Source of the DNA: Modicisalibacter coralii
GTDB lineage: Bacteria; Pseudomonadota; Gammaproteobacteria; Pseudomonadales; Halomonadaceae
Length of the DNA: 64,000 nucleotides
Assembly (NCBI RefSeq): GCF_004117855.1
Contig: NZ_QWBW01000013.1
Location: 1-64,000, forward strand
Direction: 5' to 3'
The notes beneath the pieces are model-generated. The model was not told where the DNA came from, did no database searches, and saw only the letters and a program-made list of their open reading frames with translations. Each line of letters opens with the position of its first letter. The stretch's first letter is position 1. Made by a program: the position numbers and the translations under genes. Below, one piece after another: positions 8,416 to 17,876 of this stretch.

Positions 8416-11163
8416 TCAGTACAGTGAGTTCTCGAGACGGTGGCGTTGCCAGTCGCTGCTCGGTTCGTTGAGCCTCAGCGAGGCATCAATCACCTGCTCT
8501 TCCATGTTGTAGCGGCAGGTAAAGCCCAGCTGCTTGAGCAGGGCGCGCATCGGGCCATTGTCGACCATGATCTTGCCGGTCATCTCCAGCGTGCCCAGCC
8601 CCCGGGAATAGCGGATCATCTTTTCCATCAGCAAGCGCCCCAACCCGTGGCCATGCAGGTCGTCGCGAATGATGATCGAGAACTCGGTGCGGATGTTGTC
8701 GGGGTCGTTCCAGACCCTGACCACGCCGAGCATTTCCTGGCTGCCGTCGTCGCGCCGGTGCTCGGCGATGAAAGCCATCTGGCGGTCGTAGTTGATCTGG
8801 GCCAGCGTCGACAGGTCGCGCTGGGACAGGTCCGCCTTGTTGTGGAAGTAGCGAAAGCGGATGCTTTCCTCGGAGAGCCGGTCGTGGAAGGCACGGATCA
8901 GGGGGGCATCCTCGCCGCGGATGGGGCGTATCTCGACGGCCATGCCATCGTCGAGGGTCAGCCACTCACGCAATTCTTCAGGATAGGGCATGATCGCGTG
9001 GCGCGCCGGTTCACCCAGATCCATGGCGAAATCCACCGCGACCAGGCCATCGCGATTGAGCAGCAGCGGGTTGAGTTCGAGCCCGCGCAGTTCCGGCAGG
9101 TCGGAGGCCATCTGCGAGAGCTTGACCAGCAGTTGGCAGAGCCGCTCGATGTCGCGGTCGGGGGCCCGGGAATGCTCGAGTATCAAGCGCGCGGCGTGGG
9201 TACGCCGGATCAGTTCATCGGCCAGCGTCATGTTCAACGGCGGCAGCGCGACGTGGCGATCGGCCAGCACGTTGACCTTGTAGCCGCCGATGCCGAAGAC
9301 GATCACCGGCCCGAAGACCGCATCGCGGGTGATGCCGGCGCACAGCTGCATCGAATGCTTGCCGCGCTGCATGCTCTGCAGGCAATAGCTGTAGACCGGG
9401 CTGTCGGGAAACTTCTCGCGGACCTTGTCGCCCAGCTGGCGGACGCCCTCGGCGACCTGCTCGGGGGTTTCCAGGTCCTGCAGCAGCCCCGCCGAGAGCT
9501 TGTGGGGGTGCTGGCGATAGCGAAACGGCAGGCAGTTGTGCGCGTGAACCACCTTCAGCGCCAGGCGTCCGGAGAGCTGGGCCGCGGCCTCGGCAGCCTG
9601 ATCGGGATCGAAGACGTAGCGACTGGGTGCCGCGGGAATACCGTAGGCGGCGAGCACGTCGGCGGTTTCCTCATGGGTCAGGCGGTCGCGGCCGCGTTCC
9701 TTGGCCGACTCGATCAGCCGGTGGCAGCGCTCGCGGATCGCCGGCGTGGTGGTGAACGGCAGACTCGGCGGGGTTTCCTGCAACAGCGCCTGAACGCGCT
9801 GGTAGTCGACCATGTGCATGAAGGCCTTGATCGCCTTCTCCGGCGAGATATAGGTCGGGATCCCGGCGAGATTGCACTCGTGACGGGCCGACAGCGCCTC
9901 TTCCAGCCCCATCCAACTGGTCAGCAGATTGCGCTTGAAGCGCTTGCGGTTGGCGACCAGCGCCTGTGCGGTGGTTCGCGACGGCGCCAGGCGGGTCGGC
10001 GCATGGACGACCAGCACCGCATCGGCCCCGGGATCGGCGGCGACGATCTCCAGGGCCTCGACGAAACGTTCGGGCGTGGCGTTGCCGCCCAGGTCGACGG
10101 GATTGCGCCCGGGCAGGCTGATATCGAACTCGCCGGCGGTGAGCGCTTCCCGGGTGGCATCGCTGAATTCGGCGAGTTGACCGCCGGCACTGATCAGCTT
10201 GTCGATCGCCAGCAGGGCCGGCCCCAGTCCGTTGGCGACGATCGCCAGGCGGTCGCCGCGCAGCGGTTTCATGCGTGACAGGGTTTCCAGGGCGTCGAAC
10301 AACGCGTCGGAATCGTCGACCCTGACCACCCCGGCACGCGCGAGCGCGGCGTCGATGACCACGTCGCGGTTGGCGATGCCCGGCGTGGGCGGCGCCTGGG
10401 ACAGGTCGGAGCGTGGCGTGCGGCCACTCTTGATCGCCAGAACCAGGCGATTGCGCGAGGCGTCGCGCAGCGCGGTCATGAAATGCTGGGCGTCGTGGAT
10501 ACGCTCCAGGTGCAGCAGCATCGCCTGGCAGGGCGAGTACTGGTTGATGTAGTCGATCAGGTCGGGAAGCATCACGTCGACGCTGTCGCCCAGGGTGGCC
10601 AGGTGCGAGAAGCCGATGCCCCGCCCCGCCGCCCAGTCGATCATGGCGTTGCCGAGCATCCCCGACTGGCCGAGATAGGCGACCCGGCCCGCCTTGACCG
10701 GCTGGCTGGCGTAGGTGGCGTTGAGCCGCCGGCCGGGCACGATCATGCCCATGCACTCGGGGCCGAGCACGCGGATCCCCGAGCGACGCGCCGCCGTCAG
10801 CATGCGCTCGCGGATGGAACCGCCGTGGTGCGGCCGGTCGTCGAGATGGGCGCCACCCGAGAGTACCATGGCCGCCCGCACGCCGAAGCGGCCGAGCTGT
10901 TCGATCAGTCCCGGGACACTGGCCACCGGGGAGCAGATCACCGCCAGATCGGGGACCTGCGGCAGGTCGGCGACCCGGCGCACGCAGTCGCAGCCATGGA
11001 CCGACGCATAGCCCTTGGGATTGACCGCCCAGAGGGTGCCCGGAAATTGGCTGTCGGTGAGGTTACGAAGCACCAGACCGCCCATCGAATGGGTCTTTTC
11101 GGAGGCGCCGATCACCGCAATGCTGCGTGGGTCAAAGAAATACCGTAGAAAGCGCGTACTCAC
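8416..11163 (-). CDS. Pat/YfiQ-type protein lysine acetyltransferase (acyl-CoA synthetase-like + GNAT)
   Basis: A 915-residue two-part protein. Residues 1-700 resemble ADP-forming acyl-CoA synthetase: a CoA-binding domain (FFDPRSIAVIGASEK), succinyl-CoA ligase-like domains, and an ATP-grasp-like domain (LALKVVHAHNCLPFR...). The last ~160 residues are a GNAT acetyltransferase with the acetyl-CoA loop region IRDDLHGHGLGRLLMEKMI. This matches Pat/YfiQ (E. coli, 886 aa), which acetylates lysines of metabolic enzymes such as acetyl-CoA synthetase. GTG at 11163 has AGGAGAG upstream. It is divergent from a deacetylase-like gene 119 bp away. Confidence 0.88.
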   Translation of the reverse strand: MSTRFLRYFFDPRSIAVIGASEKTHSMGGLVLRNLTDSQFPGTLWAVNPKGYASVHGCDCVRRVADLPQVPDLAVICSPVASVPGLIEQLGRFGVRAAMVLSGGAHLDDRPHHGGSIRERMLTAARRSGIRVLGPECMGMIVPGRRLNATYASQPVKAGRVAYLGQSGMLGNAMIDWAAGRGIGFSHLATLGDSVDVMLPDLIDYINQYSPCQAMLLHLERIHDAQHFMTALRDASRNRLVLAIKSGRTPRSDLSQAPPTPGIANRDVVIDAALARAGVVRVDDSDALFDALETLSRMKPLRGDRLAIVANGLGPALLAIDKLISAGGQLAEFSDATREALTAGEFDISLPGRNPVDLGGNATPERFVEALEIVAADPGADAVLVVHAPTRLAPSRTTAQALVANRKRFKRNLLTSWMGLEEALSARHECNLAGIPTYISPEKAIKAFMHMVDYQRVQALLQETPPSLPFTTTPAIRERCHRLIESAKERGRDRLTHEETADVLAAYGIPAAPSRYVFDPDQAAEAAAQLSGRLALKVVHAHNCLPFRYRQHPHKLSAGLLQDLETPEQVAEGVRQLGDKVREKFPDSPVYSYCLQSMQRGKHSMQLCAGITRDAVFGPVIVFGIGGYKVNVLADRHVALPPLNMTLADELIRRTHAARLILEHSRAPDRDIERLCQLLVKLSQMASDLPELRGLELNPLLLNRDGLVAVDFAMDLGEPARHAIMPYPEELREWLTLDDGMAVEIRPIRGEDAPLIRAFHDRLSEESIRFRYFHNKADLSQRDLSTLAQINYDRQMAFIAEHRRDDGSQEMLGVVRVWNDPDNIRTEFSIIIRDDLHGHGLGRLLMEKMIRYSRGLGTLEMTGKIMVDNGPMRALLKQLGFTCRYNMEEQVIDASLRLNEPSSDWQRHRLENSLY

Positions 11164-11282
11164 GATGCTCTCCTGCCTCGCCCTTGCCTCGAGAATGTTC
11201 CCTGTGTACGACTTATTGCCAGTGTCGTGCAAGCCTCGTCGCCGATTACCGTGGAACCGCTCGCCGCCGGAGACAGCCCCTC

Positions 11283-12221
11283 ATGATCACCGCTTTCATC
11301 AGTCACCCCTACTGTGATCGTCACCACATGGGGCCGGCGCACCCGGAAAGCCCCCAGCGGCTCGAGTCGATCCGCTCGCACATGGCCCTGGCCGGGGTGC
11401 TGCAGCAGACCATGCAGGCGGATGCCCGCCAGGCCAGCGACGAGCAGATCTCGCGCATTCATCCGCTGCGTTATCTCAAGGCGCTGGCGCGCTGCGTGCC
11501 CGATCAGGGGCTGATCAACCTCGACAACGATACCTTGATGAATCCCGATAGCCTCAAGGCGGCGCGGTATGCGGCCGGGGCCGCCGTCGCCGGGGTCGAC
11601 CGCGTCTTCCGCCATCAGGCCGACAACGTGTTCTGCGCGGTACGGCCACCGGGCCACCACGCCGAGCTCAGCGAAGCGATGGGATTCTGCTTCTTCAACA
11701 ACGTCGCCGTGGCCGCCGCTCACGCCCGGGCACAGTACGGGATCCGGCGCGTGGCGATCATCGACTTCGACGTCCACCAGTGCAACGGCACCATCGATAT
11801 CTTCGGTGGCGATCCGGACACCCTGATCTGCACCAGTTACCAGTACCCCTTCTATCCGTGGCGCTACCTGCGCCCCGAGTTCGACAACGTGGTCGATACC
11901 CCGCTGGAGGCGGGTTGCGACGGCGCCACCTTCCGTGCCCGGGTCGAGCGGGACTGGCTGCCGGCCCTGCAGGCCCACCGCCCCGAACTGGTGCTGGTCT
12001 CCGCCGGGTTCGATGCCCATCGCGACGACCCGCTGGCGGACATCTGCCTGGACGAGACCGACTATCACTGGGTCACCACCCTGCTCATGGACGTGGCGAG
12101 AAGCCATGCCGACAACCGGCTGGTCTCGGTGCTCGAGGGGGGCTATTCGCTCGAGGCCCTGGGGCGCAGCGCGACCGCCCACGTCCGGGCACTGCTCGGC
12201 CAGCCCTACGTCATGCCGTGA
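11283..12221 (+). CDS. Histone deacetylase-family (class II-like) deacetylase
   Basis: A 312-residue arginase/deacetylase-fold protein. The active-site motif RPPGHHAE carries the His pair. DFDVHQCNG provides zinc ligands (Asp, His), and SAGFDAHRDDPLA gives the third zinc ligand and neighbours. The C-terminal LEGGYSLEALG Tyr segment is the usual catalytic tyrosine. All key residues look intact. Bacterial members deacetylate proteins, polyamines or acetoin-related substrates. Its position, head-to-head with a Pat-like lysine acetyltransferase, suggests that it reverses lysine acetylation; that role is inference. Confidence 0.9.
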   Translation: MITAFISHPYCDRHHMGPAHPESPQRLESIRSHMALAGVLQQTMQADARQASDEQISRIHPLRYLKALARCVPDQGLINLDNDTLMNPDSLKAARYAAGAAVAGVDRVFRHQADNVFCAVRPPGHHAELSEAMGFCFFNNVAVAAAHARAQYGIRRVAIIDFDVHQCNGTIDIFGGDPDTLICTSYQYPFYPWRYLRPEFDNVVDTPLEAGCDGATFRARVERDWLPALQAHRPELVLVSAGFDAHRDDPLADICLDETDYHWVTTLLMDVARSHADNRLVSVLEGGYSLEALGRSATAHVRALLGQPYVMP

Positions 12222-12367
12222 GTCTGGCGCGGGAGGTTTCTCGGTCCCGGGAAACCTCGCCGGCCCCCAGTCGCCGGCGACCACGTGCGTGGCGCGAATG
12301 GCACGGCCCGGCGAGGCGAGTGTGGTAGCATGACGGGAAATTTTGTTTCCTATCGTGAACCGCCGCC

Positions 12368-12997
12368 ATGTCCAACACCGATCAGGATGCCGCTCTGCGC
12401 ATCGCCTCGGGTCGCAAGCCCTTCGTCGAACCGCTACGCCTCGGCGAGCGGCTCAAGGAGATTCGTCTGGCCAACCAGTGGACGCTCGAGGACGTCAGCC
12501 AGCGCACCGGCCTGGCCCGTTCGACGCTGTCCAAGATCGAGAACGGCCAGATCTCGCCGACCTTCACGGCGGTGCAGAAGCTGATCCAGGGCCTGGACAT
12601 CGACCTGCCCCAGTTGCTCAGCACGCCGAAGGCCCAGACCCGTACCATGGGGCGACGCGACCTGACGCGTTCCGGGGACGGCCAGCGCCACCCCACCCCG
12701 ACCTACGAGCACGAACTGCTGTCCCATCAACTGGCACAGAAGCGCATGATCCCCTTCAAGACCATCGTCCGGGCCCGGCGCTTCGACGAATTCAGCGAGT
12801 GGGTCCGTCACGACGGCGAGGAGTTCCTGATCGTCCTCGACGGCAGCATCATGCTCTACACCGAGTTCTACGAGCCGGTGCCGCTCGACGCCGGCGACAG
12901 CATCTATTTCGACAGCGACATGGGCCACGCCCTGGTGTCGATGAGCGAGCAGGATGCCATCGTGCTGTCGGTGTGCACGCGGGCGGACGCCGGCTGA
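12368..12997 (+). CDS. XRE-family regulator with C-terminal cupin
   Basis: A 209-residue protein. Residues 25-80 form an XRE helix-turn-helix (LGERLKEIRLANQWTLEDVSQRTGLARSTLSKIENG). Residues 125-205 form a cupin sensor (VRHDGEEFLIVLDGSIMLYTEFYEPVPLDAGDSIYFDS). Such proteins usually repress catabolic or transport genes and sense a small ligand. It converges on an amino acid/polyamine-type permease gene 19 bp downstream, which is a plausible but untested target. Confidence 0.88.
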   Translation: MSNTDQDAALRIASGRKPFVEPLRLGERLKEIRLANQWTLEDVSQRTGLARSTLSKIENGQISPTFTAVQKLIQGLDIDLPQLLSTPKAQTRTMGRRDLTRSGDGQRHPTPTYEHELLSHQLAQKRMIPFKTIVRARRFDEFSEWVRHDGEEFLIVLDGSIMLYTEFYEPVPLDAGDSIYFDSDMGHALVSMSEQDAIVLSVCTRADAG

Positions 12998-13016
12998 GCG
13001 CCCGCCTGTCTCGCAT

Positions 13017-14441
13017 TCAGCGCGACTCGCCGGCCAGCTCCTCGCGAACGATCTCCCGGGCCGGCTCGAGGCCGTAGCGAGCCCGCGACCAGGCATACAT
13101 CGCCAGCCCCACCAGCATGGCGACACCGAAAACCGCCCACTCCACCGGCGTGAGGGCCGAGGGGCTGCCGGGCAGATAAAGCACCACCATCCCCAGGCCC
13201 AGCAGTACCGCCACGCCACCCACCACGAGCCCGCCGGGTACCCGAAAGGGCCGCGGCATCGCCGGCTCGCGCAGGCGCAGCACCACGAAGGACAGCGCCA
13301 CGCACAGGTAGGCGATGACGATGCCCAGGCCGCCGGCGTCGACCAGCCAGACCAGGGCCGGACGCCCGAAGAACGGCGCCAGGCTGGAGAACGCCCCCAT
13401 CAGCAGGATGGCGTTGACCGGCGTGCGATGACGCGGATGCAGCTTGGCCAGGAAGGCCGGCAGCATGCCCGACGCGGCCAGTGCGTAGATGGCCCGCGAG
13501 CCGCCCACGTAGAAGGCGTTCCAGCTGGTGATGATTCCCGCGACGCCGGCCAGTACCATCAGCTTGCCGGCCCAGGGTGCATCGAAGACCGCCTGCATGG
13601 CAGCCGGCACCGCCAGCTTGCTGTCGGCCAGGGCCTGACTGTCGAGCATCAGCGAGGTGCCGAGAATGATCAGGGCGTACCAGAACACCGCCAGGATCAC
13701 CGAGAACATCAGCACCCGGCCGATCTCGCCAAACGGCAGGTCGATCTCCTCGGCCGCCTGCGGGATCGCATCGAAGCCCACGAACATGAACGGCACCATG
13801 ACGATCACCGTCATGATCCCGCCGACCACCCCGGCCTGGGTATTGAACAGCGGCTGCATGGTGGCCGTGTCACCCTCGAACAAGGCGCCGGTGATGAACA
13901 TCACGCCGACCACCAGGATCAGCAGCGTGACCAGTTTCTGGACCAGCGCCGCGGTGCGAATCCCCAGGTAATTGACGCCCATCATGATCAGCGAGCCGAT
14001 CACCCCGACCGCCACCCAACTGGCGGTGACCTCCCAGCCGGCGATGGTCCACAGATGCCCGGCCGAGTACCCCGGAAACAGGTTCTCGAACACCGTCGGC
14101 AAGGCGACGGCTTCGAAGGCGACCACGCTCACATAGCCCAGCACGATCGACCAGGTACAGAAGAACGACGGAAAATGCCCCAGGGCGCGGTAGCTGTAGA
14201 CGTGCTCGCCACCGACCCGCGGCATCGCCGAGGCGAGCTCGGCGTAGGTCAGGCCGACCAGCACGATCGCCAGGCCACCGAGGATGAAGGCCGTGATCGC
14301 CCCCAGGCTGCCGGCCGAGGCGATCCAGCGTCCGGTCATCACGATCCAGCCCCAGCCGATCATCGCCCCGAACGCCAGGGCCAGAACATCCTTGCGGGCG
14401 AGCACGCGGACCAGTTGGTGGGAAGACGTATCCCCTGTCAT
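13017..14441 (-). CDS. APC-superfamily amino acid/amine permease
   Basis: A 474-residue transporter with about 12 membrane helices. The first helix carries the unwound GAMIGWGWIVMTGRW segment used for substrate binding in the APC superfamily, and later segments (VGFDAIPQAAEEI, YVGGSRAIYALAASGMLP) are typical of APC permeases. The start at 14441 has AAGGAG eight bases upstream; longer open frame sequence upstream is not membrane-like. The substrate (amino acid, polyamine or ethanolamine-like) cannot be fixed. The neighbouring XRE-cupin protein may control it. Confidence 0.88.
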   Translation of the reverse strand: MTGDTSSHQLVRVLARKDVLALAFGAMIGWGWIVMTGRWIASAGSLGAITAFILGGLAIVLVGLTYAELASAMPRVGGEHVYSYRALGHFPSFFCTWSIVLGYVSVVAFEAVALPTVFENLFPGYSAGHLWTIAGWEVTASWVAVGVIGSLIMMGVNYLGIRTAALVQKLVTLLILVVGVMFITGALFEGDTATMQPLFNTQAGVVGGIMTVIVMVPFMFVGFDAIPQAAEEIDLPFGEIGRVLMFSVILAVFWYALIILGTSLMLDSQALADSKLAVPAAMQAVFDAPWAGKLMVLAGVAGIITSWNAFYVGGSRAIYALAASGMLPAFLAKLHPRHRTPVNAILLMGAFSSLAPFFGRPALVWLVDAGGLGIVIAYLCVALSFVVLRLREPAMPRPFRVPGGLVVGGVAVLLGLGMVVLYLPGSPSALTPVEWAVFGVAMLVGLAMYAWSRARYGLEPAREIVREELAGESR

Positions 14442-14578
14442 AGTAATTCTCCTTGTGTCGGGAATGACCAGCGGCCTCTCGTTCGAGTGCGCCGCTATTC
14501 TCGAAAGGTAGAAACCGCCGCCGGCCGCCGCCACGATAGTGTCGCCGCTCTGGATGGCACATCGCTCAGGAGAACCGC

Positions 14579-14785
14579 ATGTCCGCCCCCTCATGCACTG
14601 CCCGCCGTCGCTTTCTCCGCGGCCTGGGCCTTGCCGGCCCCGCCCTGGCAATCGTTGCGCTGCTCGGCGGGCGCTCGGTATACGCCGAGCGGAAACCGGC
14701 CATCGGCGACAGCGACGGCGGCGAGGCCGACCTGAGGCGCCAGGTGGGTCACTTGAGGGCCTTCCGCGCCGCGCTGGGCGAGTGA
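14579..14785 (+). CDS. Small Tat-signal protein
   Basis: A 68-residue protein whose first 36 residues are a twin-arginine signal: RRRFLRGLGLAGP followed by a hydrophobic stretch and an AXA-like end (VYAE). The mature part is only about 30 residues. Small Tat proteins of this layout occur next to formate dehydrogenase genes in pseudomonads, but no such genes are here. AGGAG precedes the ATG. Molybdenum cofactor genes follow 0.6 kb downstream, which fits a link to Mo-enzymes only loosely. Confidence 0.65.
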   Translation: MSAPSCTARRRFLRGLGLAGPALAIVALLGGRSVYAERKPAIGDSDGGEADLRRQVGHLRAFRAALGE

Positions 14786-14861
14786 TCCCGCATCGGGCAG
14801 CCCTGTCGTCATTGCCTTTTTGTTATGCTGGGCGCACTTTCATCACCCGGAGCCGCCTGCT

Positions 14862-15182
14862 ATGGACCATCTGGACAACGCCACCCGCGACGCCATCGAG
14901 GCTGCCGCCTTCCGGCGTCTCCTCGAGCACCTGGACGCCAACAAGGACGTCCAGAACATCGATCTGATGATCCTCGCCGACTTCTGTCGCAATTGCCTGT
15001 CCAAGTGGCTGGCCGCCGCCGCCGAGGAGCGCGGCGAGACCCTGGATTACGAAAGCGCCCGCGAGTACGTCTACGGCATGCCCTACAGCGACTGGAAGGC
15101 CCACTATCAAGCGCCGGCGACACCCGACCAGCTGGCGGCGCTGGAAGCCCGCCAGAGTCGCAAGCAGAAGGACGACGCATGA
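14862..15182 (+). CDS. DUF1244 protein
   Basis: A 106-residue soluble protein with the conserved DUF1244 core: FRRLLEHLDANKDVQNIDLM, LADFCRNCLSKW and the YVYGMPYSDWKAHYQ end. The family is widespread in proteobacteria and its function is unknown. Its stop overlaps the moaB start (ATGA), so it is cotranscribed with moaB-moeA here. Confidence 0.88.
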   Translation: MDHLDNATRDAIEAAAFRRLLEHLDANKDVQNIDLMILADFCRNCLSKWLAAAAEERGETLDYESAREYVYGMPYSDWKAHYQAPATPDQLAALEARQSRKQKDDA

Positions 15183-15709
15183 GTACCGATCGCGACGCTT
15201 TCGTGCCGCTGAATATCGCGGTACTGACCATTTCCGACACCCGTACCGAGGACACCGATCGTTCCGGCCAGGCGCTGGTCGAATGCCTGAGCGAGGCTGG
15301 CCACCAGCTCGCCGAGAAGCGCATCGTCGTCGATGACGTCTATCGAATCCGCGCGGTGGTCGCCGAGTGGATCGCCGATGCGCGCGTCCAGGTGGTGCTG
15401 ACCACCGGGGGCACCGGCTTCACCGGCCGTGACTCGACCCCCGAAGCGGTTGGCGTGCTGCTCGACAAGACCATCGAGGGTTTCGGCGAACTGTTCCGTC
15501 ACCTCTCCTGGCAGGAGATCGGCAGCTCGACCATCCAGAGCCGCTGCCTGGGCGGGCTGGCCAATGCCACCGTGGTGTTCTGTCTGCCGGGCTCGACCGG
15601 AGCCTGTCGCACGGCCTGGGACGGCATCCTCCGTGAACAGCTCGACAGCCGTCACCGGCCCTGCAACTACGCCAATCTGGTGATCCCCGGACGAGGCCAG
15701 CATGGCTGA
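15179..15709 (+). CDS. moaB: Molybdenum cofactor biosynthesis protein MoaB
   Basis: A 176-residue MoCF-fold protein. The MPT-binding motifs are NIAVLTISDTRTEDTDRSG at the start and VVLTTGGTGFTGRDSTPEA in the middle, with FCLPGSTGACR at the end. MoaB/Mog proteins act in adenylylation of molybdopterin before molybdate insertion. It overlaps DUF1244 by four bases upstream and moeA by eight bases downstream, so the MoeA partner is translated from the same message. Confidence 0.93.
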   Translation: MSTDRDAFVPLNIAVLTISDTRTEDTDRSGQALVECLSEAGHQLAEKRIVVDDVYRIRAVVAEWIADARVQVVLTTGGTGFTGRDSTPEAVGVLLDKTIEGFGELFRHLSWQEIGSSTIQSRCLGGLANATVVFCLPGSTGACRTAWDGILREQLDSRHRPCNYANLVIPGRGQHG

Positions 15710-16910
15710 GTTGCAGAGCGTCGAACGGGCCCTGGCCGCCCTGCTCGACGGCGTCGCGGCGCTGCCCGCCGAGCCCCTGTGCGTCGAGCGGGCGGCCGGG
15801 CGCGTGCTCGCCGAGCCGGTGGTCGCACGCCTCGACGTGCCGCCCGCCGACAACAGTGCCATGGACGGTTACGCCCTGCGCGCGACCGATGCCGGCCGCA
15901 CCCTGCCGATCAGTCAGCGGATCGTTGCCGGCCGCGCTACCGAGCCGCTGGCGCCGGGCACCTGTGCGCGCATCTTCACCGGCGGCGAGATTCCCGACGG
16001 CGCGGACTGCGTGGTCATGCAGGAAGTCGTGAACGTGGCGGGCGACAGCGCGATGCTGCCCGCCGACATCCCCGCCGGCGACAACGTGCGGCGTCGCGGC
16101 CGCGATGTCAGCGTCGGTCAGCCGTTGCTGGCGGCCGGAACGCGGCTCGAAGCCGCGGCCCTGGGGCTGCTGGCGGGCCAGGGCATCACCCGGGTGGCGG
16201 TCAGGCGACGGCCCCGCGTCGCCCTGCTCTCTACCGGCGACGAGCTGATCGAGCCCGGCGAGCCGCTTGCCCCCGGGCAGATCTACAACTCCAACCGGCC
16301 CATGCTGGTGCGTCTGCTCGAACGCTTCGGCGCCGAGGTAGTGATGGCCGTCCACGTTGCCGACGATCCGGCGACGACGCGCGAGCAGCTGCAGGCGGCG
16401 GCCGAGCGGGCCGATGTGGTGGTATCGACCGGCGGGGTCAGTGTCGGCGAGGAGGATCACGTCAAGCAGGCGCTGGAGGCGCTCGGTCGGCTCGATCTGT
16501 GGCGGCTGGCGATGCGCCCCGGCAAGCCGCTGGCATTGGGGCGGCTGGCGGGGAAGGACACGCAGATGGTTCGCTTCGTGGGGCTGCCGGGCAATCCGGT
16601 GTCGAGTTTCGTCGGCGCCTGGCTCTACCTGCGCCCTCTGATCGGCGCCCTGCTGGGCTGCCCCCGACTGAATGAACTGCCACGGCTCGTCGCGCGTGCT
16701 GCCTTCTCGACGCGCACCCAGGCGCGCCGGCACTACATGCGGGTGAGTCTCGAGTTCACTACGCATGGGATCGTTGCCCGGGCGTTCGCCGATCAGAATT
16801 CCGCGGTGCTCACGTCCTGTGCGGCGGCGGATGCGCTGGCGGTGATACCCGCCCACAGCGTGGTCAACGAAGGCGACGCCATCGAATGCCGGTGGCTCGT
16901 CGACGATTGA
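15702..16910 (+). CDS. moeA: Molybdopterin molybdenumtransferase MoeA
   Basis: A 402-residue protein of normal MoeA length. The motif PPADNSAMDGYALR is near residue 50, IFTGGEIPDGADCVVMQE near residue 105, LSTGDELIEPG in the MoCF domain near residue 180, STGGVSVGEEDH near residue 250 and the end motif GLPGNPVSS near residue 290. MoeA inserts molybdate into adenylylated molybdopterin. The gene overlaps moaB by eight bases and converges on acpH seven bases away. Confidence 0.96.
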   Translation: MAELQSVERALAALLDGVAALPAEPLCVERAAGRVLAEPVVARLDVPPADNSAMDGYALRATDAGRTLPISQRIVAGRATEPLAPGTCARIFTGGEIPDGADCVVMQEVVNVAGDSAMLPADIPAGDNVRRRGRDVSVGQPLLAAGTRLEAAALGLLAGQGITRVAVRRRPRVALLSTGDELIEPGEPLAPGQIYNSNRPMLVRLLERFGAEVVMAVHVADDPATTREQLQAAAERADVVVSTGGVSVGEEDHVKQALEALGRLDLWRLAMRPGKPLALGRLAGKDTQMVRFVGLPGNPVSSFVGAWLYLRPLIGALLGCPRLNELPRLVARAAFSTRTQARRHYMRVSLEFTTHGIVARAFADQNSAVLTSCAAADALAVIPAHSVVNEGDAIECRWLVDD

Positions 16911-16917
16911 ACGCCGT

Positions 16918-17466
16918 TCACACGCCGAGTGCGTCGTTGAGCGCCGGCCACAGGGCGTTGAAGTCGCTTTCCAGCGCCGGATAGTCCGCCTCGACCCAAC
17001 TCACCAGGCCGGCGAGCCGGTTGGGGCCGGACAGTCGGCGGCCGAGGCCGGCCATTGCCCGACAGGTGAAGGCGAGTTCGGCGTAGCGTGACAGCCAGTC
17101 CTCGGCGATCAGGGCGGGCACCAGGCGCGCCAGGCGATCGGGGGCTTCGCCCGACGCCAGGACCCGATAACAGCGCTCGATCAGCGCCGCATCGGCATGG
17201 TCCCGGGCGACGAAGTGATCCCAGACCATGTCCAGCGCGATGCCCGCATAGCGCCGTCCGGGACGAGGCGCCCTGGCGCGCGCGCCGAGAACCACGGGGT
17301 GCCGGTCGACCCAGGCATCCACGCGCCGATGGTGGCGGATGCCGGCGGCGACATCGGCGGGCCACGCTTCCAGATCGCGCCCCTTGACCCCGTCGGCGAT
17401 CAGGTTGCCGTAGAGAAAATCATCCGAGCCGCCGCGGGCCAGCCAGCCATGGGCGAGAAAGTTCAC
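16918..17466 (-). CDS. acpH: Acyl carrier protein phosphodiesterase
   Basis: A 182-residue helical HD-like protein that begins MNFLAHGWLA and carries GNLIADGVKG and GIRHHRRVDAWVDRHP, the metal- and substrate-binding segments of AcpH (ACP hydrolyase). It removes 4'-phosphopantetheine from holo-ACP. Length is close to E. coli AcpH (193 aa). Single gene, converging with moeA. Confidence 0.9.
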   Translation of the reverse strand: MNFLAHGWLARGGSDDFLYGNLIADGVKGRDLEAWPADVAAGIRHHRRVDAWVDRHPVVLGARARAPRPGRRYAGIALDMVWDHFVARDHADAALIERCYRVLASGEAPDRLARLVPALIAEDWLSRYAELAFTCRAMAGLGRRLSGPNRLAGLVSWVEADYPALESDFNALWPALNDALGV

Positions 17467-17522
17467 GGCGTGCCTCGGCCCTGGACGAAAACTGCCCGTG
17501 CTCGGCGACTTTTCATATAAGC

Positions 17523-17876
17523 CTAGAGACAGTTGGTCGGTTTGGGCAGGCCGGCGAGACGCGCCGCCACCTTGGCCGGACTGTCGGGAAACAGCCGCAT
17601 CAGGTGCAGCGAACGCCCCTTTTCCGCGCCGAGTTCCAGCCCCACCGCCTTGACCAGCGGACGCATTGCCGGGGCCGCCTCGTAGCGGGCATAGAAGGCG
17701 CGCAACACCTCGATGACCTCCCAGTGATCGGCGGTCAGTTCACGCCCCTCCTCGGCGGCCAGCGCCTCGGCCACGGCGGGCGTCCAGGCCTGGAGATCGA
17801 CCAGATACCCTTCCGGGTCGAGCGCCACCTCGCGCCCGTCGACGACCAGATGACGTGTCGGGTTGGTGGCTGCCAT
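17523..17876 (-). CDS. tusE: TusE/DsrC-family sulfurtransferase subunit
   Basis: A 117-residue DsrC-fold protein with the C-terminal PKPTNCL motif holding the invariant penultimate Cys that accepts sulfur from TusD. In the tRNA 2-thiouridine relay it hands persulfide sulfur to MnmA. Its start overlaps the tusB stop by one base. Last gene of tusDCBE. Confidence 0.93.
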   Translation of the reverse strand: MAATNPTRHLVVDGREVALDPEGYLVDLQAWTPAVAEALAAEEGRELTADHWEVIEVLRAFYARYEAAPAMRPLVKAVGLELGAEKGRSLHLMRLFPDSPAKVAARLAGLPKPTNCL

